NCBI RefSeq assembly: GCF_017874035.1
Contig: NZ_JAGGKV010000005.1
Span: 62,001-126,000 of the forward strand
Source: Paenibacillus aceris
GTDB taxonomy: Bacteria > Bacillota > Bacilli > Paenibacillales > NBRC-103111
Direction: 5' to 3'
Length of the DNA: 64,000 nt
Position numbers and translations under genes: made by a program. Positions 17,096 to 25,370 of this stretch are shown one piece after another. Numbering within the stretch: the first letter of the stretch is position 1; the number at the start of each line of letters is the position of its first letter. Below the pieces are notes generated by a model. The model saw only the letters and a list, made by a program, of their open reading frames with translations, made no database searches and was not told the DNA's origin.

Positions 17096-18694
17096 ATGAA
17101 TAATGAAGTTAAAAATGCCATTCAGAATGGCAAAACGGTTCTTGGTATTGAACTTGGTTCTACCCGGATCAAGGCGGTTCTCATCGGTGAAGACCACTCT
17201 CCTATTGCATCTGGCAGCCATGCCTGGGAAAACAGCTATGTGAATCAAATCTGGACTTATAGTTTGGAGGATATTTGGAAGGGCGTCCAGGACAGCTATC
17301 AACAGATGGCCGCCGAAGTGAAACAGCGGTATGGTGTTTCATTACACACAATTGGAGCAATCGGCTTCAGTGGCATGATGCACGGTTATGTGGTATTTAA
17401 TAAGGCAGGGGAGCAATTAGTACCTTTTCGCACATGGCGGAACAATATAACCGAACAAGCTTCCGAGACGCTAACTGATTTGTTCCAATATCAAATTCCC
17501 CAACGTTGGAGCATTGCCCATCTGTATCAAGCCATTTTGAATCAGGAAGAGCATATCGCTCAGATTGATTTCCAGACCACTTTGGCTGGATATATCCATT
17601 GGAAACTAACCGGAGAAAAGATACTTGGCGTTGGGGAAGCATCTGGTGTATTCCCGATCGATCTGAATACGAAAAATTACAACGCAAAAATGGTTGGTCA
17701 ATTCAATGAATTGATTGCAGCCCGTAACCTGCCGTGGAAACTAGAGGATATTTTGCCGAAAGTGTTGGTGGCAGGTGAAAACAAAAGCGTTCTCACTGAG
17801 GAAGGGGCCAAGCTTCTGGATGTTACCGGAGAGCTGCAAGCGGGTATTCCGCTTTGTCCACCAGAGGGGGATGCTGGAACTGGCATGATTGCAACGAACA
17901 GTGTTGCGCAGCGCACAGGAAATGTGTCTGCTGGAACTTCCGTATTTGCCATGGTTGTACTCGAAAAAGAGCTGTCTAAAGTGTATGCCGAGATTGATCT
18001 TGTCACCACGCCAACTGGCAATTTGGTCGCAATGGCGCATTCCAACAATTGCTCCTCCGACCTTAATGCCTGGGTAGGTCTGTTTGACGAGTTTGCCAAA
18101 GCAATGGGGTTTGATGCAGATATGAATCAAATTTACGGCAAGCTGTATAATTTGGCCCTTCAAGGGGACCCGGACTGCGGAGGTTTACTGGCTTACGGTT
18201 ATCTCTCGGGAGAACACATCACTCATTTTGAAGAAGGCCGTCCATTGTTTGTCCGTACATCCGACAGTACATTCAATTTGGCCAATTTCATCCGAGTTCA
18301 TTTGTTTACAGCACTCAGCGCGTTAAAAATCGGAATGGACATCCTGCTCAAACAAGAGGGCGTGAAACTTGAGGAAATCTTGGGCCACGGTGGATTTTTC
18401 AAGACCGAGGGTGTCGGGCAGAGCTTTATGGCTGCTGCTTTAAATGTTCCCGTTTCCGTTATGGAAACCGCAGGAGAAGGTGGAGCATGGGGGATCGCCT
18501 TATTGGCCTCCTACATGATCAATAAGTCCGAGAACGAGACATTAGAGGATTATTTGAGCCAAAAGGTATTCGCAGATAAAGTGGGTAAGAAGATGTCGCC
18601 GGAGCGCAAGGACGTGGACGGTTTCGAAGTGTTCATGCAAAGGTACATCAAGGGACTGGCTATCGAAAAAGCAGCGGTAGAGTATCTCAAATAG
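17096..18694 (+). CDS. FGGY-family carbohydrate kinase, probable L-ribulokinase (AraK type)
   Basis: A 532-residue sugar kinase with an N-terminal phosphate-binding [12 protein letters not shown], a GFSGMMHGY segment, and the C-terminal ATP region HGGFF ... [15 protein letters not shown]. It is not the classic AraB sequence type but resembles the xylulokinase-like enzymes that act as ribulokinase (AraK) in Clostridium acetobutylicum. Its place directly after araD-araA and before a terminator makes L-ribulose the likely substrate; xylulose is the alternative. AAAGGAGAG precedes ATG 17096. Confidence 0.88.
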   Translation: MNNEVKNAIQNGKTVLGIELGSTRIKAVLIGEDHSPIASGSHAWENSYVNQIWTYSLEDIWKGVQDSYQQMAAEVKQRYGVSLHTIGAIGFSGMMHGYVVFNKAGEQLVPFRTWRNNITEQASETLTDLFQYQIPQRWSIAHLYQAILNQEEHIAQIDFQTTLAGYIHWKLTGEKILGVGEASGVFPIDLNTKNYNAKMVGQFNELIAARNLPWKLEDILPKVLVAGENKSVLTEEGAKLLDVTGELQAGIPLCPPEGDAGTGMIATNSVAQRTGNVSAGTSVFAMVVLEKELSKVYAEIDLVTTPTGNLVAMAHSNNCSSDLNAWVGLFDEFAKAMGFDADMNQIYGKLYNLALQGDPDCGGLLAYGYLSGEHITHFEEGRPLFVRTSDSTFNLANFIRVHLFTALSALKIGMDILLKQEGVKLEEILGHGGFFKTEGVGQSFMAAALNVPVSVMETAGEGGAWGIALLASYMINKSENETLEDYLSQKVFADKVGKKMSPERKDVDGFEVFMQRYIKGLAIEKAAVEYLK

Positions 18695-18714
18695 GTTATT
18701 TGGTCTCTTACTAT

Positions 18715-18765
18715 AAAAAGCGGCAGTTGTGGAAGTTTTTTTTCCTTGGCTGCTGCTTTTTTTTG
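18715..18765 (+). terminator. Intrinsic terminator of ara operon
   Basis: The arms AAAAAGCGGCAG and CTGCTGCTTTTT flank a 24-base loop and are followed by a long T-run. Confidence 0.8.
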
Positions 18766-18917
18766 TTATGGAGATGTATACGCATTTTCCTTGATAATAC
18801 GTTTTTATCCAACGCAAAAGCTGCCGCAGACAACTGCCGTACTATAGAAAAATCATTTATACTAATAATTGAAAATTGCTGTTATTATTAATGCAACTGC
18901 TTTAAACGGAGGATCGG

Positions 18918-20357
18918 ATGTTATCTCATTTCAATGACCATAGTCTTTTTTTACGTACATTTGAAAAATCTCCAATTGGAATAGTTTTTTTATCTTTTGA
19001 TGGAAGCCTTTTTAAAGTTAATCCATCTTTTTGCAAAATGTTAGGATATAGCGAAAGTGAATTAATAAATCTCGGTGTTCCATCTGTCACCTATCCTGAA
19101 GATATAGAAGCAGATTTGGAATTGTGGCGTAAATTGGTACAGGGTGAAATTGATGATTATCAAATAGAAAAAAGGTATATTCATAAATCTGGGACCATTA
19201 TGTGGGGGCTTCTAAATGTTACTATAGTAAGGAACCAACAGGGACCCAATGGTAATGTCATATCCATTTCTCAAATTGTAGATATAACAGAACACAAAAA
19301 GAAGGAAGAAGAGTTCAAGAAGATTGGAGAACTCCACAAGCTTATTTCTGAACATTCACAGGACGTTATTTTGCGTTTAACTCCAGATGGAATTATCTCA
19401 TATGTCTCACCAGCAATTCGTAATCAACTTGGATATGATCCAGATGAACTTATTGGAACATATGCCTATGATTATTGGCATCAAGAAGATTTGAACGGTG
19501 GTTGGTTAAGGCAAGGTAATTCTGATAATTCAGATAGTAGAATATTTGTTTATCGTCTTCGACATAAAAACGGTCATTATATATGGCAAGAAGCGCACTC
19601 TAAAAAAATAAGAAATACTGCAGGAGATGTTCTACATGTTATCAGTATGGGCCGTGATATAACAGAACGGGTGCATTCCGAAGAATTAATCCGCAGATCA
19701 GAGAAACTTTCCTTAGCTGGCGAACTTGCAGCTGGGATCGCCCATGAAATTAGAAATCCTTTGACTAGCTTACGAGGATTTATGCAACTATATGTGAAAG
19801 AGGATATTGAAGGTACAAAGAAATTACGAAATGAAGTCATGCTTTCAGAAATTGATCGTATCAATGAAATTGTAAGTGAGCTTTTAGTGTTAGCTAAACC
19901 TTCAAATGAGACATATGAATTAAGGGACGTAGTACATGAATTAAATCACGTTACAAGATTATTTGAAGGACAAGCCAACCTTTATAACGTTCAAATAAAG
20001 AAAGAGTTAGATGCTAATTTACCATTTATTCAATGTCAACGCAGTATCAATCAAGTATTTATCAATGTTTTAAAGAATGCTATTGAATCCATGCCAAAAG
20101 GCGGAGAAGTGATCATACAAGCCAAGCAAATCAACGATGAAATATACATTCGAATTCAAGACACAGGGTATGGAATCCCACAAAATGAAATAGCCAAGAT
20201 TGGAGATCCTTTTTTTACTACAAAAGAAACAGGAACAGGATTAGGATTAATGGTTTCAATGAGGATCATCCAGAATCATAAGGGGACTATGCGAATCGAC
20301 AGTGATGTTGGAAAAGGAACTATGGTGGAAGTTATTTTGCCAATCTTTAAATCGTAG
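18918..20357 (+). CDS. PAS-domain sensor histidine kinase (sporulation-kinase-like)
   Basis: 479 residues: two PAS domains (about 10-125 and 140-255, both with family-typical SPIGIVFLS and PDGIISYVSP starts and ending in DITE), a HisKA domain with the phospho-acceptor in ELAAGIAHEIRNPLTSLRGF, and a HATPase domain with N box NVLKNAIESMPKGG, DTGYGIP and GTGLGLM. There are no membrane segments, so it is cytoplasmic. The H-box sequence is that of Bacillus KinA/KinE-like kinases that feed the Spo0 phosphorelay. No response regulator is adjacent, as expected for an orphan phosphorelay kinase. Strong GGAGG ribosome site. More A+T-rich than the ara genes before it. Confidence 0.9.
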   Translation: MLSHFNDHSLFLRTFEKSPIGIVFLSFDGSLFKVNPSFCKMLGYSESELINLGVPSVTYPEDIEADLELWRKLVQGEIDDYQIEKRYIHKSGTIMWGLLNVTIVRNQQGPNGNVISISQIVDITEHKKKEEEFKKIGELHKLISEHSQDVILRLTPDGIISYVSPAIRNQLGYDPDELIGTYAYDYWHQEDLNGGWLRQGNSDNSDSRIFVYRLRHKNGHYIWQEAHSKKIRNTAGDVLHVISMGRDITERVHSEELIRRSEKLSLAGELAAGIAHEIRNPLTSLRGFMQLYVKEDIEGTKKLRNEVMLSEIDRINEIVSELLVLAKPSNETYELRDVVHELNHVTRLFEGQANLYNVQIKKELDANLPFIQCQRSINQVFINVLKNAIESMPKGGEVIIQAKQINDEIYIRIQDTGYGIPQNEIAKIGDPFFTTKETGTGLGLMVSMRIIQNHKGTMRIDSDVGKGTMVEVILPIFKS

Positions 20358-20386
20358 GCAGCCGACATCAAGCGGCTGCCTCTTCC
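20357..20386 (+). terminator. Hairpin after histidine kinase
   Basis: Perfect arms GGCAGCCG and CGGCTGCC begin at the stop codon; the following TCTTCC is a weak T-tract. Confidence 0.55.
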
Positions 20387-20437
20387 ATGCTAAACGGGCA
20401 GTTTAGTGACAACGAGTTACAAATGCCTAACCGGGAG

Positions 20438-20932
20438 TCAAGCAAGTTTTTCTGAATAGATATGACGTATCAAATCACTCCGGCTAATGATACCTACAAG
20501 GACACCATTGCGTTCAACAGGCACTTCCTTAATCCGCTTCCGCCCCAAGATCGTCGAAATTTCCTCTATGTCGGTATCCCACTGAACTTTAATGATGTTT
20601 CGCTTGGAAATTTCCATTATGTTTTCCTGCCTTAAGCTATCACAACGAAATCCAAAAGGTTCTAATTCTTCGAAAATATGTGTCGAAAAAAATCCAGTGT
20701 CAATCACGTTAAGATTATGTTTTCCAACTATCTTTAGGATATCCCCGTCACGTATAAAACCGACAATTTCATTGTGATCGTTTACTACTGGCATTCCACT
20801 AATACCATATTTGATCAATTTATCAATGGCGTCTCCGACAGAATCACTTTCCTTAGCCTTATAGACAGGATGAGTCATGATTGTAAATGCCAATGTTTTT
20901 ATTTTCGCTTTCCCCCTTAAGATTTTCCACAA
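20438..20932 (-). CDS. CBS-domain-pair protein
   Basis: 164 residues consisting of two CBS motifs: IMTHPVYKAKES ... ISGMPVVNDHNEIVGFIRDGDILK and ISKRNIIKVQWDTDIEEI ... IKEVPVERNGVLVGIISRSDLIRHI. A 40-residue insert separates them. Such free-standing CBS proteins bind adenine nucleotides and regulate partners. The start is uncertain: TTG 20932 is used because AAGGGGG lies inside the frame and the residues before IMTH are needed for the first motif, though a start closer to IMTH is possible. It lies 59 bases after the hairpin following the SDR gene upstream of it. Confidence 0.8.
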   Translation of the reverse strand: MWKILRGKAKIKTLAFTIMTHPVYKAKESDSVGDAIDKLIKYGISGMPVVNDHNEIVGFIRDGDILKIVGKHNLNVIDTGFFSTHIFEELEPFGFRCDSLRQENIMEISKRNIIKVQWDTDIEEISTILGRKRIKEVPVERNGVLVGIISRSDLIRHIYSEKLA

Positions 20933-20940
20933 AAACTATA

Positions 20941-20978
20941 AAACGAGGCGGCCGAACAACCGATCGGCCGTCTCGTTT
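20941..20978 (-). terminator. Terminator of SDR pair
   Basis: The arms AAACGAG-CGGCCG and CGGCCG-CTCGTTT have one mismatch. On the minus strand the hairpin is followed by a short T/A-rich tract, ending the two-SDR transcript. Confidence 0.7.
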
Positions 20979-21019
20979 GGCTTCAACTAAATTTAAAATC
21001 ATAGTATGGGTTAAATAAA

Positions 21020-21766
21020 TTATTGAGCTGTGTATCCGCCGTCCACCATAAGATTCGTACCGACAACGAAAGAGGCATCATCACTCGCCAAGAAAAGCAT
21101 GGCATTCGCAATTTCTTCTGCGCGGCCAAGACGGCCGATGGGGTGAAGCGCGACCAGATGGTTTCTCGTCGCTTCATCAGCACCGTTTAAAATAGGGGTG
21201 TCGATAAAACCAGGGCATATGGCGTTGATACGAATGCCATGCTTGGCATAAGAAACGCCAAGCGATCGAGTGAAGTTAGCTACACCGCCTTTTGCAGCAT
21301 TGTAGGATGCCAGATTCATCATCCCTACATGACCCATAATCGAGGCTGTGTTGATAATTGCGCCGCCGGTGCCCTGTTGCATCATTTGCGCAATGGCATG
21401 TTTATTGCATAAGAATACGCCGGTTAAATTAATATCAATCATCTGCTGCCAGCGGTCGAGGGTGACGTCTTCAATCGGTTTGGCGGAGTGACCAATTCCA
21501 GCATTAGCGATCATGATGTCTAATTTTCCAAAATGCTGAACGGTAGCCGCGATCAAAGATTGAATATCTTCTTCCTTTGAAACGTTTGTTTTTACGAAAA
21601 TGACTTCCCCGCCAACGTTTGACAATTCTTTGACTGTTTCTTCGGCTTGATCAGAAATATCACTGATGACGACTTTCGCACCTTGCTCTACGAAAAGGCG
21701 AGCCGCAGCCTTCCCTATTCCTGATGCACCGCCTGTAATAACAGCTACTTTACCGGATAGTTTCAT
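21020..21766 (-). CDS. SDR-family oxidoreductase (glucose 1-dehydrogenase/FabG-like)
   Basis: 248-residue classical SDR: TGGASGIG cofactor loop, ISDIS after the second strand, NAGIG, catalytic Ser in INTASIMG, YNAAKGG and a C-terminal MVDGGYTAQ. The acidic residue after strand 2 (ISD) favours NAD(H). AAAGGAG precedes ATG 21766. It lies 36 bases downstream of a paralogous SDR in the same direction; the two are probably co-transcribed under the divergent LysR regulator. Substrate unknown. Confidence 0.9.
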   Translation of the reverse strand: MKLSGKVAVITGGASGIGKAAARLFVEQGAKVVISDISDQAEETVKELSNVGGEVIFVKTNVSKEEDIQSLIAATVQHFGKLDIMIANAGIGHSAKPIEDVTLDRWQQMIDINLTGVFLCNKHAIAQMMQQGTGGAIINTASIMGHVGMMNLASYNAAKGGVANFTRSLGVSYAKHGIRINAICPGFIDTPILNGADEATRNHLVALHPIGRLGRAEEIANAMLFLASDDASFVVGTNLMVDGGYTAQ

Positions 21767-21802
21767 CGTTTGTGCTCCTTTATATATAAGTTATGATGGA
21801 TA

Positions 21803-22555
21803 TTATCTAGCTGAAGCTCCGCCATCGATGATCATTTCAGTGCCTGTGATGAATGTAGATTCGTCGGATGCCAGGAAAACGACCAAATTTGCTATATCGT
21901 CAGGCGTACCGCAACGCTTGAGGGGGATGCCACTTGCTAATTGCTCCGCAGAGACATTTAAGCCTGACGCAACAGCATCGCCCATGGTTGTCTGGATAAC
22001 ACCGGGATGGATGGAGTTGACACGAATTTGATCCGCCGCAACTTCCATGGCCATATCCTTGGTCATAATTCGAACAGCCCCTTTACTTGCACCATACAGC
22101 GTATGGTTTGCGCTACCTGTAATACCAGCAATCGAAGATGCGTTAATGATCGATCCACTGCGGTTTGAGCGCATTTCAGGTACAACGTGTTTCATACCAA
22201 GGAATACTCCAACTACGTTAATACCTAACACGCGATTCCATTCATCAACTGTATAGTCAGTCACTGGCTTGGTGCTATAGATGCCTGCATTATTGAAAAG
22301 AACATCAACCCGTCCGAATTTCTCTTTAGCCGTACTAACAACGTGAGCCCAGTCCGTTTCTTGCTGTACATCGTGTTTTACGAAAATCACGTTGCTGTTG
22401 ATGACTTTAAGTTCTTCACATGTTTGATTGCCAGCTTGCTCATTTATATCAGTGAAAACGACATTGGCGCCTTCCTCTAGAAACTTTTGAACAGTTGCTT
22501 TACCAATTCCGTTAGCTCCGCCTGTCACTATTGCTGTTTTTCCTTGTAATCTCAT
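21803..22555 (-). CDS. SDR-family oxidoreductase
   Basis: 250-residue classical SDR and paralogue of the following gene: TGGANGIG, FTDIN (Asp favours NAD), NNAGIY, INASSIAG, YGASKGA and the C-terminal IIDGGASAR. ATG 22555 is chosen because GGGAG lies about ten bases upstream and the protein then begins MRLQGKTAIVTGG, as in the family; the frame is open to 22615. It is the first gene of the SDR pair and diverges from the LysR regulator. Confidence 0.9.
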   Translation of the reverse strand: MRLQGKTAIVTGGANGIGKATVQKFLEEGANVVFTDINEQAGNQTCEELKVINSNVIFVKHDVQQETDWAHVVSTAKEKFGRVDVLFNNAGIYSTKPVTDYTVDEWNRVLGINVVGVFLGMKHVVPEMRSNRSGSIINASSIAGITGSANHTLYGASKGAVRIMTKDMAMEVAADQIRVNSIHPGVIQTTMGDAVASGLNVSAEQLASGIPLKRCGTPDDIANLVVFLASDESTFITGTEMIIDGGASAR

Positions 22556-22628
22556 GATGTCTAGTCTCCCTCTAAATAGAATCGAGATGTTATATGTTTC
22601 TTTGATCGGTTTCATTATACTGCGTTAA

Positions 22629-22673
22629 AATATTTAAATAAAATTAATATAATTTAGTATAATATTAAATATT
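22629..22673. promoter_or_regulatory. Long dyad in SDR-lysR divergent promoter
   Basis: Perfect 9-base arms AATATTTAA (22629-22637) and TTAAATATT (22665-22673) flank a very A+T-rich spacer with TATAAT-like hexamers, between divergent starts at 22555 and 22700. Position and symmetry suit a LysR-type operator overlapping both promoters, but extreme A+T content makes chance dyads common. Confidence 0.4.
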
Positions 22674-22699
22674 CTAATGGAAGCGAGAGGGGGATGATT

Positions 22700-23611
22700 A
22701 TGAATATTGATCAGTTGAATTATGTTATTGAAGTCGCCAAAACAAAGTCTCTCTCAGCTGCTTCCCATAATTTACACGTTACGCAGTCGGCTATCAGCCA
22801 ATCCATCGCCAATCTTGAGGCCGAATTGGGCATCCAGTTATTTAATCGTTCCCGTTCAGGGGCAATACCTACTCAAGAGGGGCAGAGTGTGATTCGAAAG
22901 GCGCTTGAAGTGGTCAGCAAGGTACAAGAGATGAAAGATGAGGCTTTACACTGGTCGGAAACTCATCAGGCAGAATTACGAGTTGCAGCATTACCGCATA
23001 CTATGAGTTCACTTATTAGGACTGTATCCAGCTTCAAAAATGATTACCCGAATGTTACGATTCGAATAATTGAAAGTGGCTCCGAAGAGATTATAGAGGC
23101 TATTCGAAAAAATAAAGTAGACATCGGTCTAATAGGAATTAGTAAAGAGGCTAATAATAAGGAGACGGGTTTGGCTTTTGAAGCACTCTGGGAAGGGAAA
23201 TTCGTTCTTGGTGTCGGAAGAAACTGTGCTTTGTCTTCTAGGAATAGCGTTACTCCAGTAGAAATGCAGCGACATTCATTTGCCCTTTATGACGAAGAGC
23301 ACATTGTAGAGTTTGTTAACAAGTTTATAGCAGATTACGGGCCGCTCCACATCTTATTTACGAGCAATAATCCGCATGCGGTTGCGACTGCTCTGAGGGA
23401 AAATCTAGCAGTTACCATCGGGTATGATTTTTCATTTATTGATAGCCCTTATATAATGAGCCGTGAGTTGGTTTTGCTTGAGATCGAACTAATGAAGCAA
23501 GAACCCATCTTATTAGGATGGGCTTACTCTGAGACCAATAAAGGCTCGCGAATTTCTAAAGTGTTTATTCAACGATTTCTCAATGAGTTTCAAATTAGAA
23601 ACATTAAATAG
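22700..23611 (+). CDS. LysR-family transcriptional regulator
   Basis: 303 residues with an N-terminal winged helix-turn-helix (NYVIEVAKTKSLSAASHNLHV followed by TQSAISQSI and LEAELGIQLFNRSR) and a C-terminal periplasmic-binding-like effector domain. ATG 22700 has AGAGGGGG seven bases upstream; ATG 22694 is too close to the ribosome site. It diverges from two SDR genes, the classic arrangement for a LysR activator and its target operon. Effector unknown. Confidence 0.92.
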   Translation: MNIDQLNYVIEVAKTKSLSAASHNLHVTQSAISQSIANLEAELGIQLFNRSRSGAIPTQEGQSVIRKALEVVSKVQEMKDEALHWSETHQAELRVAALPHTMSSLIRTVSSFKNDYPNVTIRIIESGSEEIIEAIRKNKVDIGLIGISKEANNKETGLAFEALWEGKFVLGVGRNCALSSRNSVTPVEMQRHSFALYDEEHIVEFVNKFIADYGPLHILFTSNNPHAVATALRENLAVTIGYDFSFIDSPYIMSRELVLLEIELMKQEPILLGWAYSETNKGSRISKVFIQRFLNEFQIRNIK

Positions 23612-23623
23612 TAAATCTCTTTT

Positions 23624-23649
23624 AAAAACCGCGCGCTGCGCGGTTTTTT
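23624..23649 (+). terminator. Intrinsic terminator after lysR
   Basis: CCGCGC GCT GCGCGG flanked by A5 and T6: a compact strong terminator. Confidence 0.85.
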
Positions 23650-23675
23650 GTTTTCTAATAAGAAATTCTATTTAT

Positions 23676-23860
23676 GAGAGGGAACTACAGGGCGCTATTT
23701 TGAAAAAAGATCCCTTCGCGTGGGTGAGAGGGAACTAGGAGCCGCTATTTCGCCATTTTGACAAAAATTTGTACAATGGAGGTTGAATAAGAGACTGCAG
23801 TTCCCCTACAATCTACGAAATTCGGTTATTTGCTTAAATAGGGGACTGTAGTTCCCTCCC
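23676..23860. repeat. REP-like intergenic repeat cluster
   Basis: GAGAGGGAACTA followed by a variable few bases and CGCTATTT occurs at 23676 and again exactly 50 bases later at 23726. The reverse-oriented unit occurs near 23797-23835 (AGTTCCCCT ... ACGAAATTCGG ... TATTTGCT) and another CTGTAGTTCCCTCC near 23846-23859. A related copy lies at 40252. The units can pair as inverted copies. No convincing gene is seen between 23612 and 24078, so the interval is explained as terminator plus repeats. Confidence 0.75.
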
Positions 23861-24078
23861 ATTGTAAGGGGGCATCCCTGTTTGGGATAAGCGTTGTTCA
23901 AAACACTTTTCTGAGCTTGATTGGATGCAGCAAATTCCTTGATCTCCAGGGTAACATTGGGAAACCGTTTTTTGAATGCAGCTCTCTCCCAACCTTTCAA
24001 ATACAGACGTATGGAATTGATGATGCTATAATTGAAATTACTCAATCTGAAAGATCACTCGAAAGGGGGAGTTGCAAG

Positions 24079-24165
24079 ATGAAATATCTCGTAAAGCATG
24101 ACATGACCAATAACATTATTGTGTTTGACTTGAAAGCATACTTGCTTATTAATGACGACATTTAA
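24079..24165 (+). CDS. Very small protein, 28 residues, unknown
   Basis: ATG 24079 follows a strong AAAGGGGGAG ribosome site at seven bases and encodes 28 residues (MKYLVKHDMTN...). The stop overlaps the start of the next ORF (24152), so the two are likely translationally coupled. No family recognised. It could instead be a leader peptide controlling the downstream small genes. Confidence 0.45.
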   Translation: MKYLVKHDMTNNIIVFDLKAYLLINDDI

Positions 24166-24385
24166 TATGAAAGATATATCTATAATAATTGGATTCCATC
24201 GCAAGCACCAGCGCGTTCCAACAATACAGCAAGTTGAAGCTGCCTATCTGCAAGCAAAGAGTGGCCAGATGGATGGAGCGGTGCTACTGGCGGATTGGAA
24301 AAGGCACTGCTTCTATGTGAGGAACGATAATGAACGGGAAGTTATGACAATGATTTTCACTTATTGTTCTGAGTTAATACATTAA
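24152..24385 (+). CDS. Small protein of unknown function
   Basis: 77 residues; ATG 24152 lies inside the end of the preceding 28-residue ORF and has no ribosome site of its own, so it would depend on coupling. A later in-frame ATG at 24167 is an alternative start. The sequence is mixed alpha/beta without membrane segments and with a Trp-Lys-Arg-His patch; no family recognised. Part of an A+T-rich run of four tiny genes. Confidence 0.45.
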   Translation: MTTFNMKDISIIIGFHRKHQRVPTIQQVEAAYLQAKSGQMDGAVLLADWKRHCFYVRNDNEREVMTMIFTYCSELIH

Positions 24386-24395
24386 ATCTTCGGAG

Positions 24396-24689
24396 GTGTC
24401 TATTCTGCAACAATTTTTATGCGGTCAATGCGCTCAATCTAATAATTTAAGTCTTGAAATGCGAATTGCTTTAGCAATCTCATTAAAGAGGGGTTATCAA
24501 TACACTTGCAGTGAATGTTCTCAAGGCTACTTATTATCACGATATAGTGCCAGAGTCGAAGATGGTGATAAGAATGAGGTAGTCGACGATATGAATGCTC
24601 CTCTTTCCTCACCGGCAATCGATATAAATAGGAATGAAAATAAAGTAGTCGCAAATAACGTAGAACAACTTGATCTCTTTCTACTTTAA
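24396..24689 (+). CDS. Small zinc-ribbon-like protein
   Basis: Up to 97 residues with CGQC near the N terminus and CSEC about 27 residues later, a likely four-Cys zinc site; the rest is acidic and ends in LDLFLL. GTG 24396 overlaps the GGAGG ribosome site; an in-frame CTG at 24405 is eight bases after it and may be the true, rare start. It is followed by a very strong hairpin. Function unknown. Confidence 0.55.
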   Translation: MSILQQFLCGQCAQSNNLSLEMRIALAISLKRGYQYTCSECSQGYLLSRYSARVEDGDKNEVVDDMNAPLSSPAIDINRNENKVVANNVEQLDLFLL

Positions 24690-24704
24690 TTATCGTGATA
24701 CAGC

Positions 24705-24746
24705 AAATAACCGCCGCTGCTAATAATAAACAGCGGCGGTTATTTA
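24705..24746 (+). terminator. Strong 15-bp hairpin terminator
   Basis: Perfect 15-base arms AAATAACCGCCGCTG and CAGCGGCGGTTATTT with an 11-base loop. The T-rich 3' side makes it a terminator for the small-gene cluster, and its A-rich 5' side makes it usable in both directions. Confidence 0.8.
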
Positions 24747-24783
24747 TTAGGTAAATCGGCTTTAATCGATGGAGGGAAACCAT

Positions 24784-25230
24784 ATGAGTGAAAACGAAAA
24801 TGTTGAAATTCTTCTATTAACAAATGCGATATTAAAAGATAATCAACTTTCACTTAAAGCCAAGGGACTCTATTTCAATATAATTTTCTTAAACGAAGAA
24901 CAGGATCTAACCATGGGCATGTTTAAGAAAATGAGTCAAATCGATAGTGATCGTTCTATAAAGATGGGCCTCACCGAGCTTGAAAAGGGCGGTTATATTA
25001 TACGAAAAACGCTTCAAAATGGAGAAGCTTGTTGGGACTTAAATCGTACAATGAATATGAAAAACAAAAAGGAAGCAGCCGTGAAAACCGTAGAAGAAAA
25101 GAAAAAAAATCAAATGAATAAGCCGATAAGAAAAAAGGTGCAGCCAAAGAAGAGTACGCGAACACAGAAAACAACAAAAAAAACCGGTTTAAATCGTGCT
25201 TTGAGCGATTTCTTTAAGGAATTCTTTTGA
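24784..25230 (+). CDS. Winged-helix protein with lysine-rich tail (replication-initiator-like)
   Basis: 148 residues. The first 75 resemble the winged helix found at the N terminus of phage or plasmid replisome organisers: NAILKDNQLSLKAKGLYFN ... LTMGMFKKMSQIDSDRSIKMGLTELEKGGYIIR. The remainder is extremely Lys/Thr-rich, a DNA-binding or disordered tail, ending in a short amphipathic helix (ALSDFFKEFF). ATG 24784 has GGAGGG seven bases upstream. No integrase or phage genes are near, so it could be a remnant of a mobile element or a host regulator. The fold is a by-eye call. Confidence 0.6.
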   Translation: MSENENVEILLLTNAILKDNQLSLKAKGLYFNIIFLNEEQDLTMGMFKKMSQIDSDRSIKMGLTELEKGGYIIRKTLQNGEACWDLNRTMNMKNKKEAAVKTVEEKKKNQMNKPIRKKVQPKKSTRTQKTTKKTGLNRALSDFFKEFF

Positions 25231-25337
25231 TATATACATTGGGGAAATGCTTCCCTCGCGAACATGAGTGATGCCCTGGATCAGATGTTACATTTACTGG
25301 ACCATACATTTTTGGTACGATAAATAAAAAAAGCAAA

Positions 25338-25348
25338 TTCACGCATAA
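25338..25348 (+). promoter_or_regulatory. Possible DeoR half-site upstream of deoR
   Basis: TTCACGCATAA here resembles, in inverted form, AATGCGTAAA at 26211-26220 before phnX. Shared TACGCAT-type sites before both the regulator and its presumed target would fit autoregulation. Weak evidence from two short sites. Confidence 0.3.
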
Positions 25349-25370
25349 ACACATTGAGGAGAGATAAGCA

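Noticed and set aside
23806..24045. 79-codon minus-strand open frame
   Set aside because: Covers the REP-like repeat and the upstream region of the small-gene cluster; no ribosome site or family.
24784..25230. Prophage or plasmid replication module
   Set aside because: The winged-helix protein alone is suggestive, but no integrase, helicase, terminase, capsid or attachment repeats were found nearby.
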